A DNA stretch of 64,000 nucleotides from an uncultured Colwellia sp. (GTDB lineage Bacteria; Pseudomonadota; Gammaproteobacteria; Enterobacterales; Alteromonadaceae), in assembly GCA_913061475.1 (NCBI GenBank), contig CAJXUN010000008.1, positions 54,193 through 118,192 on the forward strand. Direction: 5' to 3'. The position numbers and the translations under genes are program-made. Positions 20,067 to 28,225 of the stretch are shown here, one piece after another. Below the pieces are notes generated by a model. It searched no databases and was not told where the DNA came from. It worked only from the letters and a program-made list of their open reading frames with translations. Every line of letters begins with the position of its first letter. The stretch's first letter is position 1.

Positions 20067-21773
20067 ATGACAAGCAACAGAAATCGGCTGTGGGACGATG
20101 CTCTCCTGATTTTAACTATGGCCGTCTTGGCCGGTTGTGGGCTGATATACGAATACCTACTATCTCATTACGCAGGTCGCGTGCTTGGCATTATGGAAAG
20201 CACCATATACGCAATGATAGGCCTAATGATTGTCGCCATGGGCTTAGGTGCATTTGCCGCACGTAAAATTCAATGCGCGTTTAATGGCTTTGTTTGGTTA
20301 GAGCTTATTATTGCTTTTCTTGGCAGTAGTTCAATTCTGATTATTGGTGGATTGATCGCCCTAACACAAACGTTCCCCGAAATATTAGGCAGTATGTTCA
20401 ACTTGCCGCCCGACGCCTATCCACGAGGTGGACTATTTAAACAACTGAGTTTTATTGCCTTTAACAGCCCGTATTTTTTTGGTCTTATCTTAGGCTTTTT
20501 CATTGGTATGGAAATCCCATTAATTGCGCGTATTCGCGAAGAAATACATCAAAAGCATTTGAAAAACAATCTTGGTACGATTTACGGTGCAGATTATATT
20601 GGCGCAGGTATTGGCGCAGCAATTTGGGTGGTATTTTTATTATCCATCGATATTAGTAAAGCCAGTGCATTAACAGCCGCTTTAAACCTAACAGCCGGTA
20701 TCATCTTTATATTGTATTACTGGCAAAAACTTAATTGGCGAAAAACCTTAATTATTGCTCATGTTGCTCTCTTGGTGATGATCATGGCAATTTATCAATT
20801 TGGTAACAGCTGGCTAAGCCAAATGAGCAATTTACTGTATCTCGATAAGGTGGTCTATAGCGACAAAACACGTTATCAGCAATTGACCTTTACACAAAGA
20901 AATATGGGGCCAAATAGCAGCAATATTGTCAATTTTTATTTAAATGGCCGCCTACAATTTTCATCATCAGATGAGTTTATTTATCATAGCTATTTGGTGA
21001 GTCCGGTATTAGCAGGTTCGGCGCGCCATGAAAATATTCTTATTATTGGCGGTGGTGATGGCTTAGCATTGCGAGATGTATTGCAGTGGCAGCCGAAAAA
21101 AGTCACCTTAGTCGATTTAGATGCCGAACTGATTGATTTATTTAAAAACCCTCATGAAAAACTCCCCTCTTCGCTCGCAAATACAATTGCAGAGCTAAAT
21201 GCAGCCAGTTTGCAAGACCAACGTGTTGAAATTATTGCCGCTGACGCCTTTCTGGCTATCGATACATTATTACAAGGCGGACAAACCTTCGACGCTATTA
21301 TTGTTGATTTACCCGACCCAAGTCATCCTGATCTCAATAAACTGTACTCAGTGAACTTTTACGCTCGATTAAAACAATTACTTGCCGGCGATGGTTTAAT
21401 TGGCATTCAGTCAGCCAGCCCTTACCATGCAAAAAATGCTTTTATCGCCATCGGAAAAACCGTTCAAGCGGCAGGTTATTCAACGGTGCAACAATATCAT
21501 GACAACGTGCCAAGCTTTGGTGAATGGGGCTGGACTATTGCTAATAAAATGGGGGCAGCGCCTTTAACAAGGTTGAAACACTTAGCTGAATTGCCTACTG
21601 CTCATCATTGGCTCACCCTACCTATGGTAACTAACGCCTTTGAGTTCTCGCGTGACTTTTATCAAGACAGCGAAACTGTACCGATTAATTACCTTGGCAG
21701 CCATGCCATTTACCAATTGCATCAGCAGGCATGGCAAGATCAACAAGGCTTAAATAATGCCCATTTACAGTAA
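20067..21773 (+). CDS. Membrane-anchored polyamine aminopropyltransferase (spermidine synthase-like)
   Basis: A 568-residue protein. The first 240 residues hold about seven membrane helices. The rest is a spermidine synthase-type domain with the nucleotide-binding loop ILIIGGGDGLALRDVL, an acidic strand end VTLVDLDAE and the catalytic-loop motif DLPDPSHPDLNKLYS. It should transfer an aminopropyl group from decarboxylated S-adenosylmethionine to a polyamine at the membrane, though the exact acceptor is not readable. The ATG at 20067 is preceded by AGGA at six-base spacing, and an earlier in-frame codon falls inside a terminator. It lies between the DUF350 gene and the PspA operon, and such fusions are known as partners of PspA/DUF350 genes. 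Confidence 0.85.
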   Translation: MTSNRNRLWDDALLILTMAVLAGCGLIYEYLLSHYAGRVLGIMESTIYAMIGLMIVAMGLGAFAARKIQCAFNGFVWLELIIAFLGSSSILIIGGLIALTQTFPEILGSMFNLPPDAYPRGGLFKQLSFIAFNSPYFFGLILGFFIGMEIPLIARIREEIHQKHLKNNLGTIYGADYIGAGIGAAIWVVFLLSIDISKASALTAALNLTAGIIFILYYWQKLNWRKTLIIAHVALLVMIMAIYQFGNSWLSQMSNLLYLDKVVYSDKTRYQQLTFTQRNMGPNSSNIVNFYLNGRLQFSSSDEFIYHSYLVSPVLAGSARHENILIIGGGDGLALRDVLQWQPKKVTLVDLDAELIDLFKNPHEKLPSSLANTIAELNAASLQDQRVEIIAADAFLAIDTLLQGGQTFDAIIVDLPDPSHPDLNKLYSVNFYARLKQLLAGDGLIGIQSASPYHAKNAFIAIGKTVQAAGYSTVQQYHDNVPSFGEWGWTIANKMGAAPLTRLKHLAELPTAHHWLTLPMVTNAFEFSRDFYQDSETVPINYLGSHAIYQLHQQAWQDQQGLNNAHLQ

Positions 21774-21826
21774 GCACAAATAAGTTAATATAATTTAAGA
21801 AAATAAAATAAAAATCAAATTAGCAC

Positions 21827-21879
21827 TTGACATAATATGTCACAATGCTAAATTAGCCTAATACGACATAATATGTCGT
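21827..21879 (+). promoter_or_regulatory. Predicted promoter with two operator palindromes (copies 2 and 3)
   Basis: TGACATAATATGTCA (21828-21842) overlaps a consensus -35 TTGACA (21827-21832), followed after 16 bp by TAAATT as a weak -10. A second palindrome with eight-base arms lies at 21863-21879, its centre 36 bp downstream. An A-rich tract precedes the -35. The shared core GACATAATATGTC is the same as upstream of the lipoprotein gene. A repressor bound here would block RNA polymerase at the PspA-operon promoter. Confidence 0.65.
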
Positions 21880-21935
21880 TAAGTAAAAACAGTAACACTG
21901 ATTTTTACGCTACTTATTAGAGCATGAGGAATTAC

Positions 21936-22349
21936 ATGAATATTCATAAGATAGCTGATTACCTAAATACATTGGCCGACGATTCAGACACTGGGATGGT
22001 TTTTGACTGTCAACCGATTTCAGGTGAAGTTGAAGTATTACAAATTACCGTACTTGGTCGAGAAGAATTACCGATATTTGTTTCAGTAACTGATGACCAA
22101 ATTATCTGTATCACTTACCTCTGGGATATAGAAGAAGTTAAACCAAGCAAGATTGATGAAATGCATGTCAGTATGTTAGAAATGAACATTCCTATGCCAC
22201 TATCTTCATTTTCAAAAATTGGTGACAAATATGTCATTTTTGGTGCGCTAGCGATTAGCTCAACATTTAATGATATCGAACACGAACTCGGCGTATTAAG
22301 TAACAATGCGCTAGAAATTATTGACGACATGAGTGATTACTTAGTTTAA
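21936..22349 (+). CDS. DUF2170 family protein (YjfI-like)
   Basis: A 137-residue soluble acidic protein of the DUF2170/YjfI type, first gene of the PspA operon. The ATG at 21936 sits five bases after GAGGA, and an ATG four codons earlier overlaps that site, so the later one is preferred. The fold looks like alternating strands and helices ending in a helical tail with an acidic end. No catalytic motif is seen. In E. coli yjfI immediately precedes yjfJ (PspA-like) and yjfK (DUF2491), the same order as here, which supports the family call. The role is unknown and is presumably linked to membrane stress through its partner PspA-like protein. Confidence 0.8.
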   Translation: MNIHKIADYLNTLADDSDTGMVFDCQPISGEVEVLQITVLGREELPIFVSVTDDQIICITYLWDIEEVKPSKIDEMHVSMLEMNIPMPLSSFSKIGDKYVIFGALAISSTFNDIEHELGVLSNNALEIIDDMSDYLV

Positions 22350-22372
22350 GCAGCCACCTTAGGAGTATTATT

Positions 22373-23062
22373 ATGAGTATTTTTAAAAAAATTATGACCG
22401 CTATTCGTGGCGGTGCCACTGAAGTAGGTGAATCAATTATCGACTCAAATGCAACGCGTATTTTTGAACAAGAAATTCGTGATGCAGAAAATCACTTAAC
22501 ACAAGCTAAACGAGATTTAACCGGAGTAATGGCACAACAAATGTCATCAAGCCGTGACGTTGATCGCATTAAGCGTGAAATTGTTGAGCATGAAGGTTAT
22601 GCCGTTCAAGCCCTAGAAAAAGGTGATGAAGCACTTGCACTTGCCGTTGCTGAAAAGATTTCAGCACTTGAAAATGAGTTAAGTACACAACAACAAGCAC
22701 TTGATAGCTTTCAAGGCAATGCTGAACGCTTAAAAGAGCTAGTGAAAAAGAGTGAACGTCATGTTGCTGAATACAAGCGCCAATTATCTATGGTGAAAAC
22801 CACAGAAAGCGTACAAAAAGCAACATCGGCAATTACTGATAACTTTTCATCAAGCAACTCTAAGCTGCTCAATGCTAAAGACTCATTAGAGCGTATTAAA
22901 GCTAAGCAACAAAAATTTGATGATCGCATGAAAGCCGCTGAAGTGCTGGAGTCAGAAAACTCAGATACCTCGTTAGAAGCTAAACTGAAAGAAGCTGGCA
23001 TTGGTGCTAGTGATAATAGCGCTAATTCAGTATTAGAACGTTTGAAAGCTAAGCAAAAGTAG
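22373..23062 (+). CDS. PspA/IM30 family protein (YjfJ-like)
   Basis: A 229-residue, almost wholly helical coiled-coil protein of the PspA/IM30 (ESCRT-III-like) family, whose members polymerise on damaged inner membrane. The N-terminus carries the family pattern (FKKIMTAIRGGATEVGESI, then a long heptad region about 25-145). The protein is close in length to E. coli PspA and YjfJ. A strong AGGAG precedes the ATG. No pspF, pspB or pspC is near, and no sigma-54 promoter was seen, so this is the YjfJ-type system and not the classical phage-shock operon. It follows DUF2170 after 23 bp and is followed by an internal terminator. Confidence 0.9.
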   Translation: MSIFKKIMTAIRGGATEVGESIIDSNATRIFEQEIRDAENHLTQAKRDLTGVMAQQMSSSRDVDRIKREIVEHEGYAVQALEKGDEALALAVAEKISALENELSTQQQALDSFQGNAERLKELVKKSERHVAEYKRQLSMVKTTESVQKATSAITDNFSSSNSKLLNAKDSLERIKAKQQKFDDRMKAAEVLESENSDTSLEAKLKEAGIGASDNSANSVLERLKAKQK

Positions 23063-23077
23063 CTTGATAAGAACAAC

Positions 23078-23112
23078 AACCGCTTAACATCCATGATGCT
23101 AAGCGGTTTTTT
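23078..23112 (+). terminator. Intra-operon hairpin terminator after the PspA-like gene
   Basis: Nine-base arms AACCGCTTA and TAAGCGGTT with a pairing CAT/ATG inside the loop, followed by T-run. It lies 16 bp after the PspA-like stop codon and 47 bp before DUF2491, so it probably gives the upstream genes more transcript than the downstream ones. Confidence 0.8.
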
Positions 23113-23158
23113 AGTTTACATCCGTCACAGTATTCACCACGGGCATTAGGAGTAAATA

Positions 23159-23797
23159 GTGAGCTTTTTCAAAAATATATTCAAAAAACCAACGCAAGAG
23201 CGCAAGCTCAATAATGTCGAAGCACTCACTTTGGGTGACATTATTGTCCTGTCAGATAGTTTTGGTTTACCGACGGCACTTAGGGCACAAGAATTCCAAG
23301 TCAGCGCAGTTAATAGCTATGAATTTGAACATAAAACACAAATTGAATGGGTTCTACAAGGCAGTAATGATGTTGAAATTTATTTAACCTTAGATGTTGA
23401 CGACAAAACCTACCTAAAATTTTCTCTGAAGATATTGCATCAAGATGTAGAAACACTTTTTGACCTTGAGCAATTTGCTGAAATTTTTGACGAGCCAGGG
23501 CAAGCACAGCTCAGCCGTTTAGCAGATAGTGATAATACTTCAGGTTGGAGCAGTGAACTTTATCAACAAAGCAGTTATGCGCAAGTGGGTTATTTTCATC
23601 GTAAAGATTCTCGCAAAGCCGCTTTATCCGAATACGAAGGTAAAGACAGTGGCGAACAATTTGAACTTTATTCTCTCTACAATGAAGATCAAGATAAGGG
23701 CATTGACATCGAAGTATGGCAAGATGGTGATACCGAAGTATTTTTAACCTTGTTTAAACCGACAACTGATATTGTCGATATGTATCCAGGAAGTTAA
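23159..23797 (+). CDS. DUF2491 family protein (YjfK-like)
   Basis: A 212-residue soluble protein of the DUF2491/YjfK family with no signal peptide. It starts at GTG with AGGAG eight bases upstream. The early motif NNVEALTLGDIIVLSDSFGL and a mixed beta-rich core with a YFHRKDSRK strand are its visible features. No known active site is present. It follows the PspA-like gene as in E. coli yjfJ-yjfK, here beyond a terminator. The stop codon is 2 bp before the GTG of the next small gene, so those two are almost certainly co-translated. Function unknown. Confidence 0.82.
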   Translation: MSFFKNIFKKPTQERKLNNVEALTLGDIIVLSDSFGLPTALRAQEFQVSAVNSYEFEHKTQIEWVLQGSNDVEIYLTLDVDDKTYLKFSLKILHQDVETLFDLEQFAEIFDEPGQAQLSRLADSDNTSGWSSELYQQSSYAQVGYFHRKDSRKAALSEYEGKDSGEQFELYSLYNEDQDKGIDIEVWQDGDTEVFLTLFKPTTDIVDMYPGS

Positions 23798-23799
23798 TT

Positions 23800-24129
23800 G
23801 TGGCACGTAAATTACCCGAAAAATGGCAATCCTCAATCAAGGCTGTAAAAGCCGTGCAAGTCGCCTTTGATATGGATGAAAAAATTCAACTGGCGATTAG
23901 AAAGCAAGCATTAGAGGCAGGTATTAGTCCATCAGAGCAGATTCGAGATATTTTAGGTCTGCCAACCAATAAACGTCCTAAACGTCCTAGGCTGACTGTT
24001 AGTCTATCAGCAGAAGATTATCAGTTGCTTGCAGAAAAATATAACTTGTCATCAGATCAACAGCTTGAAATTAAGAAAAAATTAATGGATGATTTGATCA
24101 CTTATGCTGACAATGAATTAGTGGACTAA
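23800..24129 (+). CDS. Small protein with two ribbon-helix-helix-like units, candidate repressor
   Basis: A 109-residue basic protein, GTG start, with an AGGAAG Shine-Dalgarno sequence overlapping the end of DUF2491. It reads as two strand-helix-helix units. The first (about 18-54) is VQVAFDMDEKIQLAIRK, then a turn GISPSEQIRDILGL. The second (about 64-104) is RLTVSLSAEDYQLLAEK, then a second helix. This matches the pattern of MetJ/Arc-type DNA-binding proteins, and two units in one chain are known in TraY. A linker rich in Lys, Arg and Pro joins them. Being the only DNA-binding-like protein of the module, it may bind the shared palindrome. The fold call is from pattern only. Confidence 0.6.
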   Translation: MARKLPEKWQSSIKAVKAVQVAFDMDEKIQLAIRKQALEAGISPSEQIRDILGLPTNKRPKRPRLTVSLSAEDYQLLAEKYNLSSDQQLEIKKKLMDDLITYADNELVD

Positions 24130-24178
24130 AGGTCCGTAATTAAGCACTAACCACTGATAAATGATGTAAGAGATTATT

Positions 24179-24658
24179 ATGATAGTCGTTCAAAGAGCCA
24201 TGGAAAAAAGTAATTTATATAGCGTCGATGGCTTCGGGGTAAAAAATTATAACTATGGTTTTATTGCCGTTGTATCTCTAATACTATTTTTAACGTTGAA
24301 TTTATCATTAGGCTACATAACCTATCAAGCCGAATTGGGGCTTGAAACCTCCCCGGTAAAAAGCTACAGCGACGCCATTTGGTTAATGGTCATGTCTTCA
24401 ACCACCATTGGCTTTGGTGATGTTTATCCAATAACTTTTATTGGTCGTGCTGCGGTTTTTATTATGTTTATCTTAGGCGTTGGCATTCTAGGTGGCATGG
24501 GTGCTGTATTTGTTAATAAAATATTTGGTTTTGCCGACACAAACGTTAAAAACAGAGAGTTAAGAATGCAAAACGCTCAAATCATTGCTCAAAATAATGA
24601 AATAAGTAAAAAACTCATAAGATTAGAAGAGAAGCTAGACAAACTAAACAAAGACTAA
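24179..24658 (+). CDS. Two-TM potassium channel of the PspA module
   Basis: A 159-residue ion-channel protein with a first membrane helix (about 28-50), a pore loop containing TTIGFGDVYP as selectivity filter (Phe in place of Tyr, as in some potassium channels), a second helix (about 95-120) and a C-terminal coiled coil (about 125-159) likely to tie a tetramer together. No RCK domain is present. It is the last gene of the module, 49 bp after the small RHH-like gene. PspA-linked channels of this type fit a role in restoring membrane potential, but gating is unknown. The ATG at 24179 is used, and a second in-frame ATG lies six codons later. Confidence 0.88.
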   Translation: MIVVQRAMEKSNLYSVDGFGVKNYNYGFIAVVSLILFLTLNLSLGYITYQAELGLETSPVKSYSDAIWLMVMSSTTIGFGDVYPITFIGRAAVFIMFILGVGILGGMGAVFVNKIFGFADTNVKNRELRMQNAQIIAQNNEISKKLIRLEEKLDKLNKD

Positions 24659-24774
24659 GACAAAACACTTTAAAGCCATCTAGCATCAACTCAGGCTATC
24701 TACTTTCGAAAAAACAGCACAAGCAATGAAGCATAGCGCGGCCCTTTTTAAACCAACAAAAAACTAATCAAGCT

Positions 24775-25054
24775 AGTGGCGCTAAAAACTAGTTAACCTC
24801 AACTCGGGATAACGGGCTTTATAATAGATTGATTTATCATGTTATTATCAAAATTATTTACGATATCTTTTTAAATAATAGGCTAGCAATGCCTCAATGA
24901 TAAAATTTAAGAGTTTAACAAGGCATTTTTACAAACCAATAGCGAGCTATTGGGCGTAAAAATAACGCTGTTAGGCGCTTAAATAGTATTGTTGAGTAAA
25001 GTAGCTTAACCCGAGCTGAGGTTAGTTATACCCGCTGATAATATTGGCGCTACT
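24775..25054. repeat. 280-bp nested inverted-repeat element (MITE-like)
   Basis: This gene-less region lies between the channel and the lipoprotein gene. Arms 24790-24812 and 25006-25028 (23 bp) pair with four mismatches. Shorter outer arms AGTGGCGCT (24775-24783) and GGCGCTACT (25046-25054) pair at seven of nine positions. Inside are further pairs, including TTTATCAT/ATGATAAA and the attC-like hairpin at 24913-24976. No target-site duplication is apparent and no transposase is encoded. The arrangement suggests a non-coding mobile or cruciform element. Confidence 0.45.
24913..24976 (+). other. attC-like hairpin (integron recombination-site resemblance)
   Basis: GTTTAAC at 24913-24919 fits the R'' consensus RYYYAAC, and GTTAGGC at 24970-24976 fits the R' consensus GTTRRRY. 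Between them ATTTTTAC pairs with GTAAAAAT, and a central stem CCAATAGC-GA-GCTATTGG is perfect. The length of 64 bp is within the attC range. No integrase gene and no second site are in the window, so this may be chance or part of the larger repeat. Confidence 0.35.
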
Positions 25055-25148
25055 GCGTATATGCTCTACATTGCTTTTATGCCATACTGAAGAATGTCAT
25101 TATGATTACGTTTAAAAAATAAAAACACAGTAAAAAAGGGAACACATC

Positions 25149-25430
25149 ATGCTATTAAAAAAATTAACGCTAATTACCTTAGCTGCCATTATCAGTGGCT
25201 GTGCCAATACAACGGCATTAGAAGCGAACATATCCCAACTAAGCCAAAAGGTTGATAGTTTAACTGAGCAAGTAAACAGCTTAACCTCACAAACGCAAGC
25301 AATGTCAGGTGAAGTCAATGAATTGGGTGCGGCACAAGAACAAACAAGTCGAGCCGTTAGTGAAACACAAATGGCAGTAGAAAAAGCCAATGAACGTATC
25401 GACAACATGGTTGCTAGCTATAAAAAATAA
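25149..25430 (+). CDS. Lpp-type small outer-membrane lipoprotein
   Basis: A 93-residue lipoprotein with signal peptide and lipobox ISGC (Cys near 18), then a continuous heptad coiled coil (about 25-85, with repeating SQLSQKVDSLTEQVNSLTS) and a C-terminal SYKK. This is the layout of Braun's lipoprotein, whose C-terminal lysine is linked to peptidoglycan by L,D-transpeptidases and whose trimeric coil ties the outer membrane to the wall. The family ending here is YKK against YRK in E. coli. A terminator follows at once. The convergent next gene is an L,D-transpeptidase, which would be a fitting partner. It is somewhat longer than E. coli Lpp (78). Confidence 0.85.
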   Translation: MLLKKLTLITLAAIISGCANTTALEANISQLSQKVDSLTEQVNSLTSQTQAMSGEVNELGAAQEQTSRAVSETQMAVEKANERIDNMVASYKK

Positions 25431-25465
25431 GCTAAGCTCATAACATCCATAGTTAGGCTATAGTT

Positions 25466-25500
25466 AAAAGCACAGAATATCTTATTTATGTGCTTTTTTT
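25466..25500 (+). terminator. Terminator after the Lpp-type gene
   Basis: Arms AAAGCACA (25467-25474) and TGTGCTTT (25489-25496) around a 14-nt loop, followed by a T-run, between convergent genes. Confidence 0.82.
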
Positions 25501-25519
25501 GATTTTACAGCCTAAGCGA

Positions 25520-26485
25520 TTAATTAGCAGTCAATTCGGTCACTAGCCCTGTAGGTTGTGCTATTTGCTGTTTTAATCTCTCTCTATTATCAAATGAGTC
25601 GCCCACAAACGAAGATACCGCAGCACTAATTGTCCTTTGCCTAACATTGCCGTCTTCTACTGTTAACGGACTATGTACTTCAATTAATTTCTTATTCGGC
25701 TCATAAGATAGTTTTATTGCTTGATCAACAATGCGTACAGGCGTGTTAATTTCTACATGCTGATATAACCATTCAATGTCGTCATCGTACAAACGAATGC
25801 AGCCAGAGCTTGCCCTCATACCGATACCAAAGCGCTGATTAGAACCATGTAATAAATAAACACTGGTACCTAAACGTAAAGCATATTGTCCAAACGGGTT
25901 ATTTGGACCCGCGGGTACTTCATCTGCTAGCTTAGTACCATGCTCAGCAAAGTGTCTTTGCTTCATTTGTGCCGTTGGACGCCAAACTGGGTTTTTACGC
26001 TTTTCACCTATATAACTCACGGTTTTTGGAGTTTCTAGCCCTTGCCGGCCTATACCAACAGGAAAAACATGAACTTTGTTACTGTTTTTAGGGAAATAAT
26101 ATAGCCGTAATTCAGGCAAATTTATAATAATCCCTTCACGTTGACCATAAGGTAGTAGCATCTGACTGGGGATAGTCAGTTGTTGCCCTAGAGTAGGCAG
26201 GAACGGGTCGATCTCCGGATTAGCTGCCATTAACGCTAAAAATCCGACATTATATTGTTCGGCAATCTCTTGAAAGTAATCGCCTTTGACAACTTGATGA
26301 TTGATGACGTCGCCAATGAGCCTAGAGCCTGATGCGGGCAAAGAATACACTTTAGCAAAGCTCATTGGTGCAATGAAACTAGCCAATAATAAGCTACAAA
26401 CTAAAGCTACATAAGCATGCAGCTTTGAAAAGCTTTTTTCACTATTAACGATTATTACCTCAGCGCGTAGATAATTAAAAACCAT
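25520..26485 (-). CDS. LysM / L,D-transpeptidase (YkuD) family protein
   Basis: A 321-residue exported enzyme of the ErfK/YbiS type that either makes 3-3 peptidoglycan cross-links or attaches a Braun-type lipoprotein to the wall. There is a signal-like segment (about 24-44). A LysM domain follows (about 62-108, HQVVKGDYFQEIAEQYNV), then the YkuD domain (about 115-255) with the catalytic HGSNQRFGIGMRASSGCIRL containing the active Cys and Arg. The ATG at 26485 is the longest start. The Lpp-type gene is convergent, 89 bp away, so a functional pair is plausible. It is followed upstream by ygiF with a 14-bp gap on the same strand, so the two are probably co-transcribed. Confidence 0.9.
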   Translation of the reverse strand: MVFNYLRAEVIIVNSEKSFSKLHAYVALVCSLLLASFIAPMSFAKVYSLPASGSRLIGDVINHQVVKGDYFQEIAEQYNVGFLALMAANPEIDPFLPTLGQQLTIPSQMLLPYGQREGIIINLPELRLYYFPKNSNKVHVFPVGIGRQGLETPKTVSYIGEKRKNPVWRPTAQMKQRHFAEHGTKLADEVPAGPNNPFGQYALRLGTSVYLLHGSNQRFGIGMRASSGCIRLYDDDIEWLYQHVEINTPVRIVDQAIKLSYEPNKKLIEVHSPLTVEDGNVRQRTISAAVSSFVGDSFDNRERLKQQIAQPTGLVTELTAN

Positions 26486-26499
26486 CCTACTCTGCTACT

Positions 26500-28017
26500 T
26501 TAACGAGACTCAAGCCAATAAGGCTGCATTTCAATTGCGATGGCCTTGGTATTGTTTAAGGCTAACAGTAAACTCTCAACCTTACTTTGCTGCCATTGCA
26601 CAAGTTTTTTCGCTGGCTCTGTAAGCTTTTCTAATTGCTGCTGAATAATCCATAATGATTGCAATTCACTTATTCCTTGCTGTAAATCTAACCAAGGGTG
26701 ACGGAATTTATCACGTAACTCACTATCAAATAGTCCTGACAACCAAACTCCGGTTAGCAAACTACGGTCTAACAATTCGCTTTGAGCAATATACTGTTGG
26801 CAATTTAAGTGTTCCACCATTTTCATCTGCGAGCTAATTTCACCTAAACTAAACTGAATTCTTTCTTGCGCAAATTGAATCAACTCATCGCTATTTACTG
26901 CGCTAACCAAGGTGACTGTTTCAGTGCGAGCCAAGTAAAGCTGCAATAAATCAAGCTGCAATTGGTTAAAACGTTCACTATGTAAAAGCTGACAAATATC
27001 ATCCTTATTAGGGAACTGACGGTTCTCAAGTTTAAGTTGAGCAATTAATTGTTTACTAAAACTCAGCTTTTTACGGTAATTACCAGTTTTGTTCGTCAAT
27101 TCCTGCAAATGTATCGCATTATCTACCCAAGATAATAAGTGAACAAAATGGCTTAACTGATCTTTTATCATCAACTCACTTGGAGATAAGTGCTTTGCAA
27201 ATAACCAAAAACCATGACGAATAACCATCAATTTTGTTTTTATTGTCACTAATGCAGCTAAGCTTTCACACGCTAAATAGCACTCAATGCTATTTTGCAA
27301 ACTCGTCAGGCTACGCCCTAACCCCGCCGTAAAAGCATTGCCGATAGTGTCGTTGCGGTTGTCGCAGATAAAATTTTCTTGTTCAGTTTTATCTTCAACT
27401 GGCTCAGTGCGCCAAAGCGCATAACCTCGCGCCGCTTTACTTTTCAAGCCTGGACGTAGTGCAAGCTCTTTAAATAACAATGAAGCTAAATTAAATAGGC
27501 TGAGCTTATCGCCTTTAACAAGCTCCAATTCAATTTCATCAATAGGTTCTTGCTGCTCTGCGCTAGTTATCTCGCCCTGATCATAAGCCAACTCAATTAC
27601 ATTGTTATTCGCATCAGTGATCAACCAAGTACAACGGGTAAAGTCAGTACTAAATAACGTCAGTAAGCCATTTTGAATATTGCTTACCGATTGGCTTTGC
27701 TGCCATATTTCACTTGGAAAAAGTGCCAGATTTGGCGAAGTGGCCTCAATATCAACATTGTATTCTGGTCGACTATGTAAACCGCCAACCACCTGGCCTG
27801 CGGTTTTAATTGTTTGCTCGATATGATTATTGCACCGACGAACTCTCAAGCCCATATCATGTTGTCTCAGGTTTAAATCCTCGGTATCAAAGTAGCAGTT
27901 TGTCAGCTGTTTTTCTTGATAGCTAAATTGAATTTTTTCACGGTTAAATATCTGAGTGATTTTTTCTGCAGCATTATCGCTTAAAATTAAATATTTAAGC
28001 TCTATTTCGGTCGTCAT
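26500..28017 (-). CDS. ygiF: CYTH-CHAD inorganic triphosphatase YgiF
   Basis: The 505-residue protein carries an N-terminal CYTH domain with the ExExK metal-binding motif EIELK at residues 4-8, followed by the tunnel-forming strands (about 1-200), and a C-terminal helical CHAD domain (about 220-500). E. coli YgiF hydrolyses inorganic triphosphate, and that activity is expected here. In E. coli the order is glnE-ygiF-ygiM-cca; here ygiF is divergent from ygiM and separated from glnE by the inserted PspA module and Lpp/Ldt genes. The CHAD domain has His-rich surfaces in the family, and its role (polyphosphate binding) is not shown here. Confidence 0.9.
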   Translation of the reverse strand: MTTEIELKYLILSDNAAEKITQIFNREKIQFSYQEKQLTNCYFDTEDLNLRQHDMGLRVRRCNNHIEQTIKTAGQVVGGLHSRPEYNVDIEATSPNLALFPSEIWQQSQSVSNIQNGLLTLFSTDFTRCTWLITDANNNVIELAYDQGEITSAEQQEPIDEIELELVKGDKLSLFNLASLLFKELALRPGLKSKAARGYALWRTEPVEDKTEQENFICDNRNDTIGNAFTAGLGRSLTSLQNSIECYLACESLAALVTIKTKLMVIRHGFWLFAKHLSPSELMIKDQLSHFVHLLSWVDNAIHLQELTNKTGNYRKKLSFSKQLIAQLKLENRQFPNKDDICQLLHSERFNQLQLDLLQLYLARTETVTLVSAVNSDELIQFAQERIQFSLGEISSQMKMVEHLNCQQYIAQSELLDRSLLTGVWLSGLFDSELRDKFRHPWLDLQQGISELQSLWIIQQQLEKLTEPAKKLVQWQQSKVESLLLALNNTKAIAIEMQPYWLESR

Positions 28018-28225
28018 ACTTTTCCAATATTAGTTATAAATCAAGCTTATTTACCCTCAAAAACAATATTTTATTGTACTGAGTCGTAAATAATAACCTC
28101 AATCTTACATGATTAAAATTTTATATCAAAAATCTAATAAATCTAAGCAAGAGCACTTGCTATCATTCCGCCAAAGTCCTACTATCTTTGCCATTCTCTG
28201 TTTAAATGGCGCTATTGGTTATTTC

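Noticed and set aside
18022..21879. Sigma-54 (PspF-type) promoters for the PspA module
   Set aside because: No GG-N10-GC element was found in the two promoter regions, and sigma-70-like hexamers fit better.
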